Positions 49,041 through 58,091 of a stretch of 64,000 bases of DNA are shown here, piece after piece. The notes beneath the pieces are model-generated. The model ran no database searches, was not told where the DNA came from, and saw only the letters and a list, made by a program, of their open reading frames with translations. Position numbers and translations under genes: made by a program. The stretch is taken from assembly GCF_017876295.1 (NCBI RefSeq), contig NZ_JAGINT010000002.1:2108001-2172000 (forward strand), read 5' to 3'. Positions within the stretch are counted from its first letter, which is position 1; each line of letters begins with the position of its first letter. Source of the DNA: Kribbella aluminosa (lineage in GTDB: Bacteria; Actinomycetota; Actinomycetes; Propionibacteriales; Kribbellaceae).

Positions 49041-49126
49041 AGTGTTGTTCTTCCCGGGTAGGGGCGGCCATCGCGCCGCCGTGCGAAGGCAGTGTACGAG
49101 GTGACCCTAAGAAGTTGCCTAGAAAA

Positions 49127-50098
49127 CTACCTCGACCGTGAGCCGAACGTGACCGTCGCCGCACTGCCGGGACCGGGCCGCACCGCGACCCCGTAACCCT
49201 CCGCATGCAGCAGCACCGCGAGCCGCTCCGCGACCACCCCGACCGTCACGGGATCCTCACCGACCACGGTGACAGCGTTGCCACCGACCTCCAACCGCAC
49301 CCCGTCGACACCCGGCAGGTCCGACCACACCGCGGTATCCGCCTCCCGCGGCCCGGCCGGTGGTTGCCGGTCGAGTACGGCGGCCCGCGCCGCCTCGCGG
49401 GTTCCGAGGCTGAACATGTCGTGCTCGGCGTCCCGTACCAGCGCCCGCGCCCCGGGACCATCCGAGCCGACCGGCAGTACGACGTCCTCGAGCCCGCGCA
49501 GCACCGCGACCGGTACGCCGTCGGCCTTGCCCTTCACCAGTTCGCTGGCGCCCGCGATCTCGTCCGCGAGCGCGGGCTCGGTGACCGCGAGGACGTTGCC
49601 GTGGCTGTCCGTCGTACCGCGCAGGTCCTCGACCACGCGGACCCCGGCGGCGCCGATCGCCACGTCGGTCTGGCCGGTGCGCCACGGGCGGCCGAGCGTG
49701 TCGGTGACGACGACGCCGACGTTCACGTCGTACCGCTCCTTCAAGGCCGAGCGCAATGAGCGCGCGGACTCGTCCGGGTCGACCGGGAGCAGCAGGACCG
49801 TGCCGGGCGCCGTGTTCGAGGTGTCGGTGCCGGCCGCGGCCATCACCAGGCCGTGCCGGGTCTGCACGATCCGGGTGTCGCCGCGTTGCGCGACCACCCG
49901 GACGAGCTCGGCGTCGATCGCCTCCTGCCGGGTGCCGTACGTGAGCCGGCCCTCCGCCTTGCTGACGATCTTGGACGTCACCGAGACCACGTCGCCGTCG
50001 CGCAGGTCGGTGCCGTCCGCGATCAGCGCGGCCAGGTCGGCCCCCGCCGCCACCTCGGGCAGCCCGGTCACCGGAAAGATCTCCAGGTGCTTCCTCAT
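49127..50098 (-). CDS. cofE: Coenzyme F420-0:L-glutamate ligase (CofE domain of FbiB)
   Basis: A 323-aa GTP-dependent ligase that adds L-glutamates to F420-0. The CofE domain covers residues 5-245 ([64 protein letters not shown]). Mycobacterial and most actinobacterial FbiB proteins are about 450 residues, with a C-terminal FMN-binding nitroreductase domain that reduces dehydro-F420-0. Here only about 75 residues follow and no FMN motif is visible. The ATG overlaps the cofD stop by four bases. Confidence 0.9.
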   Translation of the reverse strand: MRKHLEIFPVTGLPEVAAGADLAALIADGTDLRDGDVVSVTSKIVSKAEGRLTYGTRQEAIDAELVRVVAQRGDTRIVQTRHGLVMAAAGTDTSNTAPGTVLLLPVDPDESARSLRSALKERYDVNVGVVVTDTLGRPWRTGQTDVAIGAAGVRVVEDLRGTTDSHGNVLAVTEPALADEIAGASELVKGKADGVPVAVLRGLEDVVLPVGSDGPGARALVRDAEHDMFSLGTREAARAAVLDRQPPAGPREADTAVWSDLPGVDGVRLEVGGNAVTVVGEDPVTVGVVAERLAVLLHAEGYGVAVRPGPGSAATVTFGSRSR

Positions 50099-51108
50099 CG
50101 CCGTACGGCCTCCGCGAGGGTCAGTGCCGCGTCAGCCATCGCGGCGGTGGTGGTCTCGTCCGTCATCCACAACGGCACCGCCTGGACGTGAATTCCGGCT
50201 CCGGCGATCGAATCCGCCTGGATCGCGTCCGAGGTGTCGATCAGCCAGCCGTCCAGGATGCCGCCGGACGCGCGCGAGCCGTAGTACCGCGCGACCGCCG
50301 ACGCGGTGGCCGCGACGCCGACCGTGGCCAGCACCTTGTCGGCCATCCCGCGGACCGGGCCGGTCCCGATGATCGGCGACAGCCCGATGACCGGGGCGGC
50401 GGTCTCCCGGACCGCCTCCCGGATTCCCGGTACGCCGAGGATCGTGCCGACCGAGACCACCGGGTTGGACGGCGGGACGATCAGTACGTCGCAGTCCGCG
50501 ATCGCGTCCAGGACGCCGGGCGCGGGCTTGGCCTTGTCCTGGCCGACGGCAACGATCTGGTGTGCCGGGATGCCCGCCTGGTAGCGGACCCAGTACTCCT
50601 GGAAATGAATGGCCTTGCGGCGGCCCGGCTGCTCCGGGTCGTCCACCACCACGTGGGTCTCGATCCGGTCGTCGCTCATCGGCAGCAGCCGGACCGGGAG
50701 CTTCCAGCGGGCGCAGAGCGCTTCGGTGACCGCGGTCAGGCTGTACCCGGCGTCCAGCATCTGGGTCCGCACCAGGTGCGTCGCGACGTCGCGGTCGCCG
50801 AGCCCGAACCAGGTGGGCTCCACGCCGTACGCCGCGAGCTCCTCCTTGATCACCCAGGTCTCGTCCTCACGGCCCCACTTGCGCTCCTCCGAGATGCCGC
50901 CGCCGAGGGTGTACATGACGGTGTCGAGGTCGGGGCAGACCCGCAGGCCGAACAGGGTGATGTCGTCCGCGGTGTTCCCGACGACGGTGATCTCGGCGTC
51001 GGGACGGGCCTTGAGCAGACCACGCAGGAAGGCGGAACCGCCGATGCCGCCGGCCAGCACGGTGACACGCTCGGGGAATCGCTTGGGCAGGTGGGTGCGA
51101 ACTTGCAT
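50095..51108 (-). CDS. cofD: 2-phospho-L-lactate/phosphoenolpyruvyl transferase (CofD/FbiA)
   Basis: A 337-aa enzyme that joins the activated phospho-lactate or phosphoenolpyruvate moiety to the deazaflavin Fo, making F420-0 or dehydro-F420-0. The N-terminal [18 protein letters not shown] and [27 protein letters not shown] are characteristic, with [22 protein letters not shown] and the late [17 protein letters not shown]. It forms an operon with cofE. CAGACT six bases before the ATG may be its -10. fbiC and fbiD are not in the window. Confidence 0.95.
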   Translation of the reverse strand: MQVRTHLPKRFPERVTVLAGGIGGSAFLRGLLKARPDAEITVVGNTADDITLFGLRVCPDLDTVMYTLGGGISEERKWGREDETWVIKEELAAYGVEPTWFGLGDRDVATHLVRTQMLDAGYSLTAVTEALCARWKLPVRLLPMSDDRIETHVVVDDPEQPGRRKAIHFQEYWVRYQAGIPAHQIVAVGQDKAKPAPGVLDAIADCDVLIVPPSNPVVSVGTILGVPGIREAVRETAAPVIGLSPIIGTGPVRGMADKVLATVGVAATASAVARYYGSRASGGILDGWLIDTSDAIQADSIAGAGIHVQAVPLWMTDETTTAAMADAALTLAEAVRR

Positions 51109-51222
51109 GGGAAGAGTCTGCCCGAGTCGTCAATGCGTCGGCCCACCGCACGACTATGCTGCGGTGAGTCATCAGATCCGCACAGCTCAGTTGTACGGCC
51201 CCCCAACATCCGAGGAGCCCTC

Positions 51223-52494
51223 GTGGTCACCGACGCAACCAAGAAGCTCAGAGAGCCGGTCGCGTACATCTTGCTCGCATTCACCGGCCTGCTCGCACTG
51301 GCAGCGCTCTTCCAGTTGTTCGTCGGCGGGATCGGCTTCGTGGCCGCATCCGCGGGCGTGCACAGCATCATCGTCCCGCCGTCCGTCACCACGATCGCGC
51401 TGATCCCGGCGCTGGTGGGCGCGGTCTGGCTGGTCAACGAGGGCGAGCGCACGCCGAACGCCCGGATCGTCACGCTGGCCGCGCTGGTCATCACCGGTCT
51501 GTTCCTGCTGATCGGCCTGGTCGCGACGTTCGCGCAGTTCAACGGCGGCGGCACGGCCGGCGAGAAGATCGTCGGTTTCATCGCCTCGCTCGGTGGCCTC
51601 GCGCTGTACGGCGGTGTCGGGCTGTACGCACTGAAGACGTTCCAGGCGCTGCCGGCGCCGGTGAAGGCCCCGAAGGCGGGGCAGTTCCAGCAGCCGGGCC
51701 AGCACGGGCAGCAGGGCCAGTTCGGTGGCCAGCAGGCGCAGTACGGCCAGCCGGGCTACGGCCAGCAGCCGGGCTACGGTCACGACCAGCAGGGTCAGTA
51801 CGGCGGTCAGCAGTACGACCAGGGCCAGCAGCAGTACGGCGGTTACGCGGCTGCCGGTGCGGCAGGTGGTTACGCAGCGGGTCAGGGCGACCAGCAGCAG
51901 TGGCCGCAGGAGCAGGGCTGGAACCAGGGCGAGCAGCAGCAGGCCTGGTCCGCCGGTGACGTCGAGGCCCAGCAGGCCGGTCAGCACACGGACCCGCAGG
52001 TCGCACAGCCGGCCGCACAGCCGGAGCAGGCGTGGCCGGCCGAGGGCCAGGCCGCTGCCGAGCCGACGCAGGCGTGGAACTCCGAAGGCCAGCAGCAGTG
52101 GAGTGGCCAGGAGCAGGGCCAGCAGTGGCCGCAGGAGCAGCAGCAGTGGGGCGGCGACGCCGGTCAGCAGCACGGCCAGCAGCAGTGGAGTGGCCAGGAC
52201 TACGGCCAACAGGGCCAGCAGGCCCCGCAGGGCCAGGAGTGGGGCCAGCCGGAACACGCTGCTGCTGAAGGTTCGCACGAGCAGCCCGAAGCCCAGCAGG
52301 GCCAGCAGGCCTGGCAGCAGGAGCAGTCCTGGCAGGCCGACGACAAGCCGGCCGAGCAGCCGGCGGCCACAGAGCCTGCACAGCAGGCGGAATCGGCCGA
52401 CGAGACCCGCGTCGACCCGCGTGTCGAGGGCGACAAGAACGACCCGAACCAGCCGGGCCAGGGCCAGCAGGGCTGGTGGTCCCAGCCTTCCTGA
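51223..52494 (+). CDS. Four-helix membrane protein with long Gln/Gly-rich tail
   Basis: A 423-aa protein of unknown function. Four hydrophobic helices occupy residues 10-140 (AYILLAFTGLLALAALFQLFVG through GLALYGGVGLYAL). The remaining 270 residues are low-complexity Gln/Gly/Tyr/Trp/Ala (GQQGQFGGQQAQYGQPGYGQ, QQWSGQ and similar), likely disordered and cytoplasmic. Such tails can drive condensation or bind partners, but nothing here proves this. The GTG follows GAGGAG by seven bases. It is divergent from cofD and ends before a strong terminator ahead of whiB. Confidence 0.75.
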   Translation: MVTDATKKLREPVAYILLAFTGLLALAALFQLFVGGIGFVAASAGVHSIIVPPSVTTIALIPALVGAVWLVNEGERTPNARIVTLAALVITGLFLLIGLVATFAQFNGGGTAGEKIVGFIASLGGLALYGGVGLYALKTFQALPAPVKAPKAGQFQQPGQHGQQGQFGGQQAQYGQPGYGQQPGYGHDQQGQYGGQQYDQGQQQYGGYAAAGAAGGYAAGQGDQQQWPQEQGWNQGEQQQAWSAGDVEAQQAGQHTDPQVAQPAAQPEQAWPAEGQAAAEPTQAWNSEGQQQWSGQEQGQQWPQEQQQWGGDAGQQHGQQQWSGQDYGQQGQQAPQGQEWGQPEHAAAEGSHEQPEAQQGQQAWQQEQSWQADDKPAEQPAATEPAQQAESADETRVDPRVEGDKNDPNQPGQGQQGWWSQPS

Positions 52495-52591
52495 CCGGTC
52501 AGCAGATCGGTCGGCGGCTGGGGCAGCAAGCCCTTACCGCGGCTGCGGAAAAATCGCGGCACCACGAGGTTTGAAGCCGGGTACCCGGCGC

Positions 52592-52626
52592 GAGAGGCCT
52601 GCATCTGCAGGCCTCTCGTTCTTTTG
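52592..52626 (+). terminator. Hairpin terminator before whiB
   Basis: A perfect 12-bp stem (GAGAGGCCTGCA / TGCAGGCCTCTC) with a 2-base loop, followed by GTTCTTTT. The 328-bp gap from 52495 to 52822 otherwise holds the whiB promoter and leader. Confidence 0.85.
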
Positions 52627-52664
52627 CGGGCGTGTTGCGGATGGTCCCAATAGCAGAGCACGGC

Positions 52665-52693
52665 TTGACTTTCGTGCATTGCAGGAATGTAAT
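52665..52693 (+). promoter_or_regulatory. Promoter of whiB2
   Basis: TTGACT, a 17-base spacer and TGTAAT, the best sigma-70-type match in the window. Transcription would start near 52700, leaving a leader of about 120 bases. Confidence 0.75.
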
Positions 52694-52765
52694 TTCAACC
52701 GTGTCGTTCGTTAGGACACTCGGTATCGGGGACCGTTGCAGAGCGTAGGACGGACGAGGTCAGGC

Positions 52766-52788
52766 ATGTGGACCGCAAACCCACATGT
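52766..52788. promoter_or_regulatory. Inverted repeat in the whiB2 leader
   Basis: CATGTGG and CCACATG separated by nine bases, 35 bp before the GTG. It could be an operator for autoregulation or a leader hairpin. Confidence 0.35.
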
Positions 52789-52822
52789 ACAGGGGAACGA
52801 ACAGGGTCGAGGAGGTCGTACC

Positions 52823-53086
52823 GTGACAGAGCTGATGGCGATTGTCGACGGTGAGGCGATCGAGGAGGAGCCGAACTGGCAGGAAAGGGCGCTGTGCGCC
52901 CAGACCGATCCAGAGGCTTTCTTCCCGGAGAAGGGCGGTTCCACCCGCGAGGCCAAGAAGGTGTGCCTCGGCTGCGACGTCCGGGGCGAATGCCTCGAGT
53001 ACGCGCTGCAGAACGACGAACGCTTCGGAATCTGGGGCGGTCTGTCGGAGCGGGAGCGCCGCAAGCTGAAGAAGAAGGCCGTCTGA
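52823..53086 (+). CDS. whiB2: WhiB-family [4Fe-4S] regulator, WhiB2/WhmD type
   Basis: An 87-aa Wbl protein. The four cluster cysteines are C25, C48, C51 and C57 (CLGCDVRGEC), followed by the G-I-W-G-G turn (69-73) and a basic C-terminus (RERRKLKKK). Length and context beside cofD/cofE and the mannose genes fit WhiB2/WhmD, which controls septation with a sigma-A partner. The GTG follows GGAGG by seven bases. Confidence 0.94.
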   Translation: MTELMAIVDGEAIEEEPNWQERALCAQTDPEAFFPEKGGSTREAKKVCLGCDVRGECLEYALQNDERFGIWGGLSERERRKLKKKAV

Positions 53087-53121
53087 CAGCCGGCTGAGAG
53101 CACAACGCAACAGCAGAGACT

Positions 53122-53166
53122 TCCGCGAGGCCCTGGACGATCCGTCGTCCGGGGCCCGCGGCTTTT
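53122..53166 (+). terminator. Probable terminator after whiB2
   Basis: Imperfect GC-rich stem (CCGCGAGGCCC..GGAC pairing with GTCCGGGGCCCGCGG) followed by CTTTTCC. Confidence 0.6.
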
Positions 53167-53280
53167 CCACAGGTGAGGCCGTGGCTTTCCAGACACTCCG
53201 AGAGCGGCTGTATGGTGAGTCCTCGCCGGGACCTGCGGTCGCGGTGACCGTCCGCAAGCATCGAGGTGTCACAGCTCCGC

Positions 53281-56196
53281 ATGGAACAAGAAGCTCCGGC
53301 TGGTTGGGAATTCTTCGACTCCGTCGACTTCCCGACCGATCACACTGGCGGCCACATGCGCCGTCCGCGGGTCCGGCATGTCGTCACCGCCGTGGTGGTC
53401 GGGCATGAGGGCGCGGCCTGGCTGCCGCGGCTGTCCGAGTCCTTGTGGGCACTCAACCCGCGTCCGGACCGGCTGATCGCGGTCGACACCGGCTCCACCG
53501 ACGAGACCGCCGAACTGCTGGCCGCGATGCCCGGCGTCGAGCCCGTGGTCAGCGTGTCCGCGCGGACCGGCTTCGGCGTGGCCGTCGCCCGCGGCCTGGA
53601 AACGCACGGTTTCGCGCCGATCCCGAGCGCCGTCGGTCCGTACGGCGACGACGGCCAGGTGCCGGTGGTGGAGTGGCTGTGGCTGCTGCACGACGACTGC
53701 GCGCCGGCTCCGAAGGCACTGGAGAAGTTGTTGCTCCAGGCCACTATTTCGCCGGAAACCGGAGTGTGGGGTCCGAAGCTCCGGCTCTGGCCGCGGGACC
53801 GCGAGCTGCTCGAGGTCGGTGTCACCACGTCGCTCGGCGGTCGCCGCGACACCGGGATCGAGAACGGCGAGCTCGACCAGGGCCAGCACGACCAGCCGCG
53901 GAACGTGCTCGCGGTCAGCTCGGCCGGCATGCTGGTCCGCCGCGACGTCTGGGAGGCGCTGCACGGGTTCGACCCGCGGCTGCCGATGTTCCGCGACGAC
54001 ATCGACTTCGGCTGGCGCGCGAGCCGCGCCGGGTACCAGGTCGGCGTCGCGCCGGACGCGGTCGTCTACCACGCCCAGGCCGCGGCCACCGGCGAGCGGG
54101 CACTGGCCGGCACCCGGCGGCACGCGTACCAGCTCGACCGCGCCCATGCGTACTACACCGTTCTTGCGAACGCTCCTGGCAAACTGCTGCCGCTGCTGAT
54201 CCTGCGGTTCCTGTTCGGCACCGTGCTGCGGTCGATCTGGTTCGTGATCGGCAAGACACCGTCCGGCGCGGTCGACGAGTGGACGGCGCTGCTGGGCACG
54301 CTGCTCGCGGGCGGCTGGACCACGGCCCGGAAGAACCGCCGGGATCTCAACCAGGTCCCGTACGACGACATCAAGGGCCTGTTCTCCCGGTCCGTGCACG
54401 CACTGCGGCACAACCTGGAGGAGACCACCAGCACGATCTCCGAGCGGATCCGCGAAGCCTGGGCGGACGAGCCCGACGAACAGGTCGTCACCACGGCCCG
54501 CCGGGCGAAGTCGACCGCGCGCGTCGCGGTCGACCAGCCGCGCTGGCGCCGGCAACTGATCCGGCGGCCGTTCCTGGTCGCTTGGGTGGTGCTCGCGCTC
54601 GGGGCGGTCCTGGCGGCTCGTGGCCTGATCGGCGGCGGTACGCTGCGTTCGCACCTGCTGCTCCCGGCTCAGGAGAACCTCGCGGCGCTGTGGCACGCGG
54701 CCGCGTCCGCTCCGCCCGGCGTCACTCCGCCGGCGTGGTTGGGGCAGATGTGGGCGTTCTCCACGATCCTGTTCGGTCCGGGCGGTGCGACGAACATCCT
54801 GCTGCTCGGCGCGGTTCCGCTGGCCGGTCTCGCGGCGTGGGCGTTGCTCCGGTCCTTCGTCGTCGACCGCGTGGCCCGCGCCTGGGGCGCATCGGCGTAC
54901 GGGCTGGCGGTCTTCACGAACGGTGCGATCTCGCAGGGGCGGCTCGGGACGTGTGTGGCGGCGATCGTGCTGCCGCTGCTCGGTGCCGCCGTCCACACCG
55001 TCGCGCGGCGGCGACGTGTGGTTGTGCAGGGCAGCTGGCGGGCCGCGTGGTTCGCCGGCGCCTGTCTGGCCGTGCTGTTCGCGTTCACGCCGGCGCTCGG
55101 TCTGCTGATCGCCGTCGTCCTGGTGCTGGGCGCGGTGTTCGGCCTCGGCTGGCGGCGCCAGGGGCGACAGCTGGTCTTCTCGGTCGTGCTCGGTCTGCTG
55201 CTGGTGCTGCCGTGGACGATCGACCTGGTGCGGCACCCGTCGAAGCTGGGCCAGGAAGCGGGCGGCCCGCCGACCGCCGCGGTCGGTCCGGGTGACAGCC
55301 TGCTGCATCTGCTGACCGGTACGCCGATCGGTGCCCCGACGCCCTGGTGGTTCGCCGTACCGCTGATCGTGGTGGCGCTGGTCGCGCTGCTGCGCGAGTC
55401 GCGGCAGCGGTACGAGTTGCTCGGCTGGTTCGCCGCGCTGGCCGGTCTGGCCGGGACGCTGCTCTCGAGCCGGCTCGGCGGCGGCAGCGGGCCGTTGATG
55501 TTCCTGATGACGGCCGGCTGGATCATGTCGGTCACGGTCGCCTGGGACTCGGTCGGGAAGTCCCGGGAGCTCATCGTCCAGGGCGTGCTCGGGCTCGCGC
55601 TGGTGACGACGATCGTGACGGCGGGCTTCTGGATGGTGCGCGGCGCCGACGGTCCGCTCTGGCGCGGCTCGGCGCAGGACCTCCCGGCGTACCTGGTGGC
55701 CTCGCAGGATCCGCCGGACAACCAGTCGATCCTGGTCGTACGCAAGGCGGACGGCGGCCAGATGCGGTTCTCGCTGGTGAAGAACGGCGGCCCGCGGATG
55801 GGCGCGCTCGAGGCGGCGCCGACCCCGGCGCAGACCAAGCCGATCACCGACGTCCTGGCGACCCTCGGCGGTGGTGGTAGCGGCGAGGAGGGGCGGCAGT
55901 TGGCCGGCCTCGCGATCGACTACGTGTACCTGCCCGGTCCGGTGGACCCGACGTTGCAGGCGGCGCTCGACTCGCTGCCGGGCCTGACCCGGGCCAGCGC
56001 GAACGACGGCGACGCCTCGTGGCTGGTGGACCGCTCGAAGATCGAGGGCAGGACGCCGATCGTCGACCAGACGCATTCGCTGTGGCGCATCCTCGGGCTG
56101 ATCGGCTGGATCATCGCGCTGATCTTCTGCCTGCCGACGGTCCGCCGTACCGTCGCCGTACCGCAAGGCACGCACGCGAGAAGGGACCCCCGGTGA
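53281..56196 (+). CDS. Large membrane glycosyltransferase, family 2
   Basis: A 971-aa protein. The GT2 domain fills roughly residues 30-270 (VTAVVVGHEGAAWLPRLSESLWALNPRPDRLIAVDTGSTDETAELL, WLWLLHDDCAPAPKALEKLL, DDIDFGWRASRAGYQVGVAPDAVVYH). The rest has about a dozen membrane helices. It is part of the conserved actinobacterial block whiB2-GT2-DUF5719-DUF3499 and probably adds sugars to a lipid-linked wall polymer. The start is uncertain: GTG 53266, ATG 53281 and ATG 53356 are in frame, and the last is also compatible with the domain boundary. It overlaps the next gene by four bases. Confidence 0.88.
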   Translation: MEQEAPAGWEFFDSVDFPTDHTGGHMRRPRVRHVVTAVVVGHEGAAWLPRLSESLWALNPRPDRLIAVDTGSTDETAELLAAMPGVEPVVSVSARTGFGVAVARGLETHGFAPIPSAVGPYGDDGQVPVVEWLWLLHDDCAPAPKALEKLLLQATISPETGVWGPKLRLWPRDRELLEVGVTTSLGGRRDTGIENGELDQGQHDQPRNVLAVSSAGMLVRRDVWEALHGFDPRLPMFRDDIDFGWRASRAGYQVGVAPDAVVYHAQAAATGERALAGTRRHAYQLDRAHAYYTVLANAPGKLLPLLILRFLFGTVLRSIWFVIGKTPSGAVDEWTALLGTLLAGGWTTARKNRRDLNQVPYDDIKGLFSRSVHALRHNLEETTSTISERIREAWADEPDEQVVTTARRAKSTARVAVDQPRWRRQLIRRPFLVAWVVLALGAVLAARGLIGGGTLRSHLLLPAQENLAALWHAAASAPPGVTPPAWLGQMWAFSTILFGPGGATNILLLGAVPLAGLAAWALLRSFVVDRVARAWGASAYGLAVFTNGAISQGRLGTCVAAIVLPLLGAAVHTVARRRRVVVQGSWRAAWFAGACLAVLFAFTPALGLLIAVVLVLGAVFGLGWRRQGRQLVFSVVLGLLLVLPWTIDLVRHPSKLGQEAGGPPTAAVGPGDSLLHLLTGTPIGAPTPWWFAVPLIVVALVALLRESRQRYELLGWFAALAGLAGTLLSSRLGGGSGPLMFLMTAGWIMSVTVAWDSVGKSRELIVQGVLGLALVTTIVTAGFWMVRGADGPLWRGSAQDLPAYLVASQDPPDNQSILVVRKADGGQMRFSLVKNGGPRMGALEAAPTPAQTKPITDVLATLGGGGSGEEGRQLAGLAIDYVYLPGPVDPTLQAALDSLPGLTRASANDGDASWLVDRSKIEGRTPIVDQTHSLWRILGLIGWIIALIFCLPTVRRTVAVPQGTHARRDPR

Positions 56197-57677
56197 GCCG
56201 GTTGCTGTCCGACCCGCGCCTCCGGATCGGGGCCGTCGTCGCCGCCATGGCCGTGCTGGCCGGGCTCGGAGTGATCACTCATCCGGGCAAGGCCGACACC
56301 CGCGTGGAGGCGGCCGCCGCCAAGCCTGCGCGGGCCGTCGTGAACCGGACGGCGCTCGCGTGCCCGGTGGTCGCGCCCGGCGGCAGGATGACCAGCGTGG
56401 TGAACGCGGTCTCGCCGACGCTGCCCGAAGGTACGGCGACCTCGCCCGGGACCGCTCAGCCGTTGTCGATCGTGCCGCTGCCGGCCACGTCCAACCCGGT
56501 CGGATCCCTGCTCAAGCGCGGCACCATCGGCTCGAGCCCCGTGGCGGTCAGCCCGGTGCCGCTGTCGATCCAGGGCAGCGGTCCGCTGGCGGCCGGGACG
56601 GTCGGCACGAGTACGACGACCGCGCCGGACGGCGAGGTGAACCGCGGGATGGCCAGCGTGCCGTGCCAGCTGCCCGGATCGGACTTCTGGTTCGTCGGCG
56701 CGTCCGGGGCGAGCGATCGCCGCGACGTCCTGGTCCTCACGAACCTGGACAGCATCAACGCCGAGGTGAACGTCAGCGTGTACTCCCGCGCCGGCTCCGC
56801 CGACCTGCCCGCGGCCCGCGGCATCGTGGTGCCGGCCCGCGGTACGTCGGAGGTGTTCCTCCGGCAGGTCGCTCCGAACCTCCGGGACATCGCCCTGCAC
56901 GTCGAGTCGACCGGCGGCCGGGTCGCCGCCGCGGTCCGGTCGAACGCATCGACCGGTAGCAGTCCGGCCGGTGTGGACTGGCTGAACACGTCGGCACCGC
57001 CGGCCACCATGGTGTTCGTGCCCGCGGTGGCGCCCGGCGGCGGGGGACGGATCCTCTCGATCGCGAACCCGACCGACCTGCAGGCGACCGCGAGCCTGAC
57101 GATCAACGGCCCGAACGGCCCGTTCAAGCCGGCCGGGCTGGAGACCGTCGCGGTGCCCGCCGGTACGGTCCGGACGATCTCGCTCGGCAAGGTGCTGAAC
57201 GGCGATGCGAGCGCGATCACGATCAACTCCGACCAGCCGGTGACCGCGGCGATGCGGACCACCGACGCCAGCCAGACCGAGTTCTCGTCGATCGGGTCCG
57301 CGGAGGCGTTGACCGGCCCGGCGTACCTGGTGCTGCCGGTGCACAAGCAGCCGGCCGTTCTACAGGTGACGGCGCCGGGGAAGACCGGGAGCGTCAAGTT
57401 CGAGCTGCGCGATGCGGCCGGACGGGTGCTGGTCACGCGGGCGCTCGACGTCCTCAACGGTGCGACGACGCCGATCTCGTTCCCGGCGCAGCCGCGGCCG
57501 ACGTACCTGATGGTGCAGCAGACCCGCGGGACCGTGGTCGCGGGCGTCACGCTGATGCCGGCGCCGAAGCCCGCGAAGGACGACGTACCGCAGGTGGCCG
57601 CGTGGCCGCTGTCGACGTCCTTGGTGTTCCAGGCCCAGCTCGGCGCGCAGCCTGACGTGAGCGCCGCGCTCCGTTAA
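56193..57677 (+). CDS. DUF5719 exported protein
   Basis: A 494-aa protein with an N-terminal signal-anchor (residues 10-30) and a large external part. The latter consists of beta-sandwich repeats with an N-terminal Cys (LACPVVAPGGRMTSVVNAVSPT; later FWFVGASGASDRRDVLVLTNLDSINAEVNVSVYSRAG and FVPAVAPGGGGRILSIANPTDLQATASLTING). This family always follows the large GT2 gene in actinobacteria and may be an accessory of it. The function is unknown. GTG start by four-base overlap; the 3' end overlaps the DUF3499 gene by four bases. Confidence 0.85.
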   Translation: MSRLLSDPRLRIGAVVAAMAVLAGLGVITHPGKADTRVEAAAAKPARAVVNRTALACPVVAPGGRMTSVVNAVSPTLPEGTATSPGTAQPLSIVPLPATSNPVGSLLKRGTIGSSPVAVSPVPLSIQGSGPLAAGTVGTSTTTAPDGEVNRGMASVPCQLPGSDFWFVGASGASDRRDVLVLTNLDSINAEVNVSVYSRAGSADLPAARGIVVPARGTSEVFLRQVAPNLRDIALHVESTGGRVAAAVRSNASTGSSPAGVDWLNTSAPPATMVFVPAVAPGGGGRILSIANPTDLQATASLTINGPNGPFKPAGLETVAVPAGTVRTISLGKVLNGDASAITINSDQPVTAAMRTTDASQTEFSSIGSAEALTGPAYLVLPVHKQPAVLQVTAPGKTGSVKFELRDAAGRVLVTRALDVLNGATTPISFPAQPRPTYLMVQQTRGTVVAGVTLMPAPKPAKDDVPQVAAWPLSTSLVFQAQLGAQPDVSAALR

Positions 57678-58060
57678 CCCTCGGTGGTGTTGGCGCCCGG
57701 GTCCTGGAGCATCCGGAGGTGACCGCGGCGGGCGACTTCGACCGGGGCGCCCGGGGTGCCGGCGCGGGGCTCGCCGCGCGGTGGGAGCGGGCGGGCTGCT
57801 TCCCGGACCGCGTTCGCCAGCGCCTCGAGGTCGTCCGACGACGGACCGGCCGCGGCCGGGTCCGGAGCGAGCCGGATGACCTCCCACCCGTTCGGCGCGG
57901 TGAGGCGGTCGGCGTGGTCGGCGCACAGGTCGTAGCAGTGCGGCTCGGCGTACGTGGCCAGCGGACCGAGGACACAGGTCGAGTCGGCGTACACGTAGGT
58001 GAGCGTCGACACAGCCGGCTTCTGACATCCGGCGCGCGAACAGATCCTGGCGATGCTCAC
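57674..58060 (-). CDS. DUF3499 protein
   Basis: A 128-aa protein of the conserved actinobacterial DUF3499 family. The N-terminus has a zinc-ribbon-like set of Cys and His (ARICSRAGCQKPAVSTLTYVYADSTCVLG, PHCYDLCADHADRLTAPNGW). The C-terminus is disordered. The function is unknown. The GTG start follows TAATGT by six bases. It is divergent from the metallopeptidase-like gene with a gap of only 31 bp. Confidence 0.9.
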   Translation of the reverse strand: MSIARICSRAGCQKPAVSTLTYVYADSTCVLGPLATYAEPHCYDLCADHADRLTAPNGWEVIRLAPDPAAAGPSSDDLEALANAVREAARPLPPRGEPRAGTPGAPVEVARRGHLRMLQDPGANTTEG

Positions 58061-58066
58061 GGACAG

Positions 58067-58072
58067 ACATTA
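58067..58072 (-). promoter_or_regulatory. -10 hexamer of the DUF3499 gene (leaderless)
   Basis: On the minus strand TAATGT, six bases, then GTG. It lies seven bases from the -10 of the divergent gene. Confidence 0.5.
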
Positions 58073-58079
58073 CGCCCAC

Positions 58080-58085
58080 TAGGCT
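58080..58085 (+). promoter_or_regulatory. -10 hexamer TAGGCT (leaderless)
   Basis: TAGGCT, six bases, then the GTG of the metallopeptidase-like gene at 58092. Confidence 0.5.
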
Positions 58086-58091
58086 GAGTGC

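Noticed and set aside
50188-51222. Upstream extension of the Gln/Gly-rich protein frame
   Set aside because: It is antisense to cofD; the GTG at 51223 has GAGGAG and begins the first membrane segment.
53269-56175. A 968-codon open frame on the minus strand opposite the large glycosyltransferase gene
   Set aside because: It is rich in Arg, Gln and His with no domain or start context; it is the mirror frame expected opposite GC-rich coding sequence.
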